The notes under the pieces are model-generated. The model saw nothing but the letters and a program-made list of their open reading frames with translations. It made no database searches and had not been told where the DNA came from. A stretch of 8,888 bases of DNA, from assembly GCA_046761005.1 (NCBI GenBank), contig JBHIFI010000067.1, positions 1 through 8,888 on the forward strand. The letters run 5' to 3'. Made by a program: the position numbers and the translations under genes. Source of the DNA: JAGMCJ01 sp046761005 (GTDB taxonomy: Archaea > Thermoplasmatota > Thermoplasmata > RBG-16-68-12 > JAGMCJ01). Positions 6,090 through 8,888 of this stretch are shown piece by piece. Every line of letters starts with the position of its first letter. The first letter of the stretch is position 1.

Positions 6090-6890
6090 GTGAGCGAGTT
6101 GGCGCTAGAGGTTGCGACTCTTGAGGCAAATCTTGAAGAGGAATTTTGGAAACACGTTAGCCAAGACCCACTAAACTACTATTTCTTCATTTTCGACTGG
6201 AAACTTCAAAAGAAAAATACGGAAATCTTGCTGGCGTTAGAGGAAGGCAAAATCGAGGGTATTATGCTAACCTACAAACAATCTATTGTTCAGCTTAGAG
6301 GTAATCGCAAAGCTGTCAAAACGCTACTTGATCATCTAGATTTGGAAAAAGTGGAATTGACAGCCCCCAAAGAATGTGAAGACATAGTTCTCAAGAGGTA
6401 CAAGCCTTCGAGGAAATATGAGATAATCATAATGCATTTGGAGAAAGGTGACGAAAGAATTCTGAAGCAACATGAGCCAATCGAGCCATTTTTTGAGGAC
6501 GCCGAGCAAATCGCTAATCTGATGAGGAACTCCTACCCGGATTTTTGGGGTGAAACAACGGCAGAAAAGGTAAAGAAATCGATGGAAGAAAACCATTGGC
6601 TCGCACAAAGGGACGATGACAAGATAGTTTCAGTTGGCAACACCCGCTTCGCTGACTTCGGAAGCAATATCGGAGTTGTGGCTACGGACGAGGCTTACAG
6701 GAATAGAGGCTACGCGACCTCTATCGTATCCGCATTAATTATGGAAATTCTTCAAAGGTATGAGAGGGCGCTAATTCACGTTTTAGGCAACAATCATCCA
6801 GCCATCCACATCTACAGGAAAGTAGGTTTCAAACAGTACAACTCTTATCTTCTAGTCAAAGGGGAGAGAATCCAATCAGAGCACAAGTAG
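6090..6890 (+). CDS. GNAT-family N-acetyltransferase
   Basis: This is a 266-residue protein whose C-terminal half is a GCN5-related acetyltransferase that uses acetyl-CoA. Motif A is present at about 194-217, with IGVVATDEAYRNRGYA containing the R-x-x-G-Y/x-A pyrophosphate loop (RNRGYA, 204-209). The next helix and strand carry NNHPAIHIYRKVGF (234-247), the usual N-x-x-A-x-x-x-Y-x-K-x-G-F motif B. The N-terminal half (about 1-120) looks like a degenerate GNAT-type or substrate-binding domain without the CoA loop, as in other two-domain archaeal GNATs. The acceptor cannot be predicted. I chose GTG 6090; TTG 6087, directly before it, is equally possible because the TATA box suggests transcription starts here. 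Two 60-base samples near the 5' end have about 35-38% G+C, versus 55-65% in samples of the next gene, so recent acquisition is possible. Confidence 0.88.
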   Translation: MSELALEVATLEANLEEEFWKHVSQDPLNYYFFIFDWKLQKKNTEILLALEEGKIEGIMLTYKQSIVQLRGNRKAVKTLLDHLDLEKVELTAPKECEDIVLKRYKPSRKYEIIIMHLEKGDERILKQHEPIEPFFEDAEQIANLMRNSYPDFWGETTAEKVKKSMEENHWLAQRDDDKIVSVGNTRFADFGSNIGVVATDEAYRNRGYATSIVSALIMEILQRYERALIHVLGNNHPAIHIYRKVGFKQYNSYLLVKGERIQSEHK

Positions 6891-6953
6891 CCCTCGTATC
6901 CTCTGCCCGGTGTCATTGCCTCCCAACCTCAGAGTACTAGAACCTCTCCGACC

Positions 6954-7814
6954 TCAAACATCTCTCTTCTCGAAGAAGTAGTATGCCAAGACCAAGGCCA
7001 CTTCAATCCAGAGGATTTGAACCATGACAAGAAGGCCAAGGCTGATGAAGCTTGGAACTTCAACGTTGAAACCAAAAACCTGTTCCACGCCAAATGCCAG
7101 CATGACCGACATCTGGCTCATATCCATAGGACTGAGAATTACAGAAGCCCAAATCCAATCTGGAAATGTCGCGTTGCCCATAATCAACTCATGTAAGTCG
7201 CCTCCGCTCGCGATATAGATTCCAAAGACGATCATACCATAAATCATCGACCAGAAGAACAGGATTACGGCCGCACCGAGAGATGTAGTGCGTCTCGCTG
7301 AGATAGCGGAGAAGAGCATGGACATGCTCAGATAGAGAATGCCGAGGAGGATGGTTAGTCCTATGAAGACCAGATAGGCCGCCCAAGACTCTGTGCCCAC
7401 GGTAGCGGCAATGACGATGCCACCTGCGCCGAATCCCACGACGGTGGAAACAATCAGTACTGAGCTCAACCCACTGAGCTTGCCCAACAGAACCTCTACC
7501 CTCCTGACAGGATACGCGAGAACTACACCAAGAGATCCGCTCTCACACTCGCCAGAGATCGTGGCGTATCCGAGCATTATCGCTATGAGCGGAATCAGTA
7601 TGGTGGAGATGCTCAGGAGCATGATCACGGTTTCCTCCATGCCCCCAAAGACCGACGAGTCGCGTGCCTGTCCCCCCGCGAGATATGAAGTCACAATGGT
7701 CAGGACTACGAAGATAACCGTGAGCGCAACTATCCACTTGTTCCTGAGGTTATCCGCGAACTCCTTCTTGGCAACGGAGTAGATCGCCCCAGGGTTTATC
7801 CTCAATATTGACAT
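6954..7814 (-). CDS. ABC-2 type transporter permease
   Basis: This is a 286-residue membrane protein with six predicted helices, at about 28-47, 63-83, 112-137, 146-171, 178-203 and 258-281. It matches the ABC-2/NosY-like permease family. A long amphipathic N-terminus, INPGAIYSVAKKEFADNLRNK, precedes helix 1. The conserved cytoplasmic segment ISGECESGSLGVVLAYPVRRVEVLLGKLSG (86-115 region; E89, E91, PVRR 102-105, GK 111-112) corresponds to the coupling region seen in this family. I chose ATG 7814 because GAGGTG lies 6 nt upstream; GTG 7823 would add three residues. The gene follows the ATPase gene by about 10 bp, so one operon and one complex are expected. The substrate and transport direction are unknown. 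The gene converges on the acetyltransferase across 63 bp with no clear terminator. Confidence 0.88.
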   Translation of the reverse strand: MSILRINPGAIYSVAKKEFADNLRNKWIVALTVIFVVLTIVTSYLAGGQARDSSVFGGMEETVIMLLSISTILIPLIAIMLGYATISGECESGSLGVVLAYPVRRVEVLLGKLSGLSSVLIVSTVVGFGAGGIVIAATVGTESWAAYLVFIGLTILLGILYLSMSMLFSAISARRTTSLGAAVILFFWSMIYGMIVFGIYIASGGDLHELIMGNATFPDWIWASVILSPMDMSQMSVMLAFGVEQVFGFNVEVPSFISLGLLVMVQILWIEVALVLAYYFFEKRDV

Positions 7815-7824
7815 CCTAACCACC

Positions 7825-8754
7825 TCATTCCTCAGATATCAGCTTTACAAACGCATCTTCAAGAGCGGGTTCTATCGTCCTGAAGTCGCGTATGTTCATG
7901 CCCTCCTCCTTCAGCGCCGTGATCACCTCGAGGCGGACTTCGCCATCGCAGATTACGAGGAGTTTGTCGCCCTCAGCGTCTGCAGTCTCAACTCCAGCAA
8001 TATCGAATATCAGGCCAGGCACCTTCCCGCTCAGACCTGGAATGGAAATCTCAAGCCTGGGCTTGATATTGAGACGCGCGCTCAAATTGGGGACTGTGTC
8101 CTCCACCAGAAGTCTTCCCTTATCGATTATTGCGACCCTATCGCAGAGGTTCTGCACCTCGCTCAGAATGTGCGAAGAGAAGAGCACGGTAGCCCCCTGC
8201 TGGTTCATCGTCCTTATCTTCTCTCGGGTGACCTTCACCCATCGAGCGTCCAACCCGCCTATGGGCTCGTCAAGTATATAGATGGAAGGTTTTCCGATCA
8301 TTACCTGAGCTATCCCCAACAGTTGGACCATGCCTTTCGAGTAGGTTCCTACCTTCCTATCTATGGCGTCCGAAAGGCCCACCTCATCCAAGAGGGGCCT
8401 GGCAACGGACTTGTCCACACCCTTCAGCTCACAGAAGAAGTGAAGTGTCTGCACGGGCGTCAGATTGCTATAGAATGCAATCTGCTCAGGAAGATATCCT
8501 ATGTCTTTTCGATGTTGAACGGAGCCTCCATCGACCCTCTCCCCATTAACGAATATTGAACCTTGAGAGGGATGAACGAGACCCATCATCATCTTGATCG
8601 TCGTGGTCTTCCCTGCCGCGTTAGGGCCCAAGAACCCGTATATCTCACCTTTGCGCACCTTCATGTTCAATCTGTCCACTGCCTGAACATCCTTGAATCT
8701 CTTCGAGAGATTGCGTGTCTCGATGATGGCTATCGAAGTATCTTGGTCAGTCAT
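7825..8754 (-). CDS. ABC transporter ATP-binding protein (CcmA/NosF type)
   Basis: This is a 309-residue ATPase subunit that would power the permease encoded directly downstream. Motifs in order are Walker A GPNAAGKTT (43-51), Q-loop Q91 in GYLPEQ, signature YSKGM (138-142), Walker B IYILDE (158-163) with the catalytic E163, D-loop GGLD (166-169) and switch H195 in SSHIL. Deviations from the usual pattern are Ala for the middle Gly in Walker A, and YSKGMVQLLG in place of YSKGMxQRLG. A C-terminal domain of about 80 residues (230-309) is typical of ABC-2 export ATPases and ends in EPALEDAFVKLISEE. ATG 8754 has GGTGAG about 3-4 nt upstream; an upstream TTG at 8811 is less likely. Substrate unknown. 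The first gene of the two-gene operon. Confidence 0.92.
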   Translation of the reverse strand: MTDQDTSIAIIETRNLSKRFKDVQAVDRLNMKVRKGEIYGFLGPNAAGKTTTIKMMMGLVHPSQGSIFVNGERVDGGSVQHRKDIGYLPEQIAFYSNLTPVQTLHFFCELKGVDKSVARPLLDEVGLSDAIDRKVGTYSKGMVQLLGIAQVMIGKPSIYILDEPIGGLDARWVKVTREKIRTMNQQGATVLFSSHILSEVQNLCDRVAIIDKGRLLVEDTVPNLSARLNIKPRLEISIPGLSGKVPGLIFDIAGVETADAEGDKLLVICDGEVRLEVITALKEEGMNIRDFRTIEPALEDAFVKLISEE

Positions 8755-8888
8755 TTTCTCACCGCCAGTTTGGGTTTTCTTTGATTGCAATCTGTTATTA
8801 CCAACCCTCAACTACTCGTGGATATTTCATATGTCCGTTCTGAATCACCTCAGCAAAATGCCAGGACTAATCCTTCGGGTAGCCTAAT
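8755..8888 (-). other. Leader region of the ABC operon
   Basis: No gene is visible here. On the minus strand a strong ribosome-site-like GAGGTGATTC (8842-8851) is followed after 11 nt by ATG 8830, which opens only a 10-codon frame (MKYPRVVEGW, stop at 8798-8800). AT-rich stretches that could be a TATA box lie at about 8821-8831 and 8791-8800, but neither is decisive. Confidence 0.3.

Noticed and set aside
5542..6093. Long plus-strand open frame of 183 codons across the three-TM gene and the divergent spacer
   Set aside because: It is basic, without domain signals, is antisense to the three-TM gene, and runs through both promoters.
7393..7782. Plus-strand open frame of 129 codons opposite the ABC permease
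   Set aside because: It is Pro/Thr/Ser-rich, as expected for the antisense of a hydrophobic membrane gene, with no promoter or ribosome site.
8755..8811. Longer ATPase start at TTG 8811
   Set aside because: The extra residues are low-complexity and polar and include the GGTGAG ribosome site of the ATG at 8754.
1..8888. CRISPR array, insertion sequence, transposase or rRNA
   Set aside because: No regularly spaced repeats, terminal inverted repeats with a transposase frame, or conserved rRNA stretches were seen on either strand.

Overview
The window looks like a chromosomal segment of an archaeon, most likely a Thermoplasmata-type euryarchaeote. The lineage call is an inference. Three promoters have an A-rich BRE-like stretch and/or a TATA box centred about 26-29 nt before a start codon that lacks a convincing Shine-Dalgarno. 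This is the archaeal leaderless arrangement. Genes inside operons have GGTGA/GGAG-type ribosome sites instead. The regulator is a tandem winged-helix protein of archaeal type.

Layout: (1) 1-288 (+) is the 3' end of a three-helix membrane protein that enters from the left. (2) 289-375 is a short convergent gap with an 8-bp stem inverted repeat. (3) 376-5792 (-) is one co-directional cluster of six genes. In transcription order these are a three-TM small membrane protein, a double winged-helix regulator, a membrane-anchored extracytoplasmic beta-rich protein of unknown family, a small TPR-like helical protein, a PelF-like GT4 glycosyltransferase, and a PelG-like polysaccharide transporter. (4) 5793-6089 is a divergent promoter region. 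(5) 6090-6890 (+) is an AT-richer GNAT acetyltransferase. (6) 6954-8754 (-) is a two-gene ABC-2 transporter operon, ATPase then permease. (7) 8755-8888 is the leader region of that operon.

The most interesting content is the minus-strand cluster. PelF and PelG are the cytosolic synthase-like glycosyltransferase and the inner-membrane transporter of the bacterial Pel exopolysaccharide machine. Here they stand in an archaeal context without recognisable PelA, B, C or D. A TPR-like protein overlaps pelF by the 4-bp GTGA arrangement, and a secreted, membrane-tethered protein of no known family lies upstream. I infer a compact archaeal surface-polysaccharide export module.

The regulator next to it may control it. 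An identical 10-bp element (TTCGAATCCT on the minus strand) lies exactly 44 nt upstream of two start codons, that of the three-TM/regulator operon and that of the extracytoplasmic protein. In both cases it sits about 12-13 bp upstream of the TATA box and in the same orientation. This is what a shared operator for autoregulation and control of the polysaccharide module would look like. Binding and function are untested inferences.
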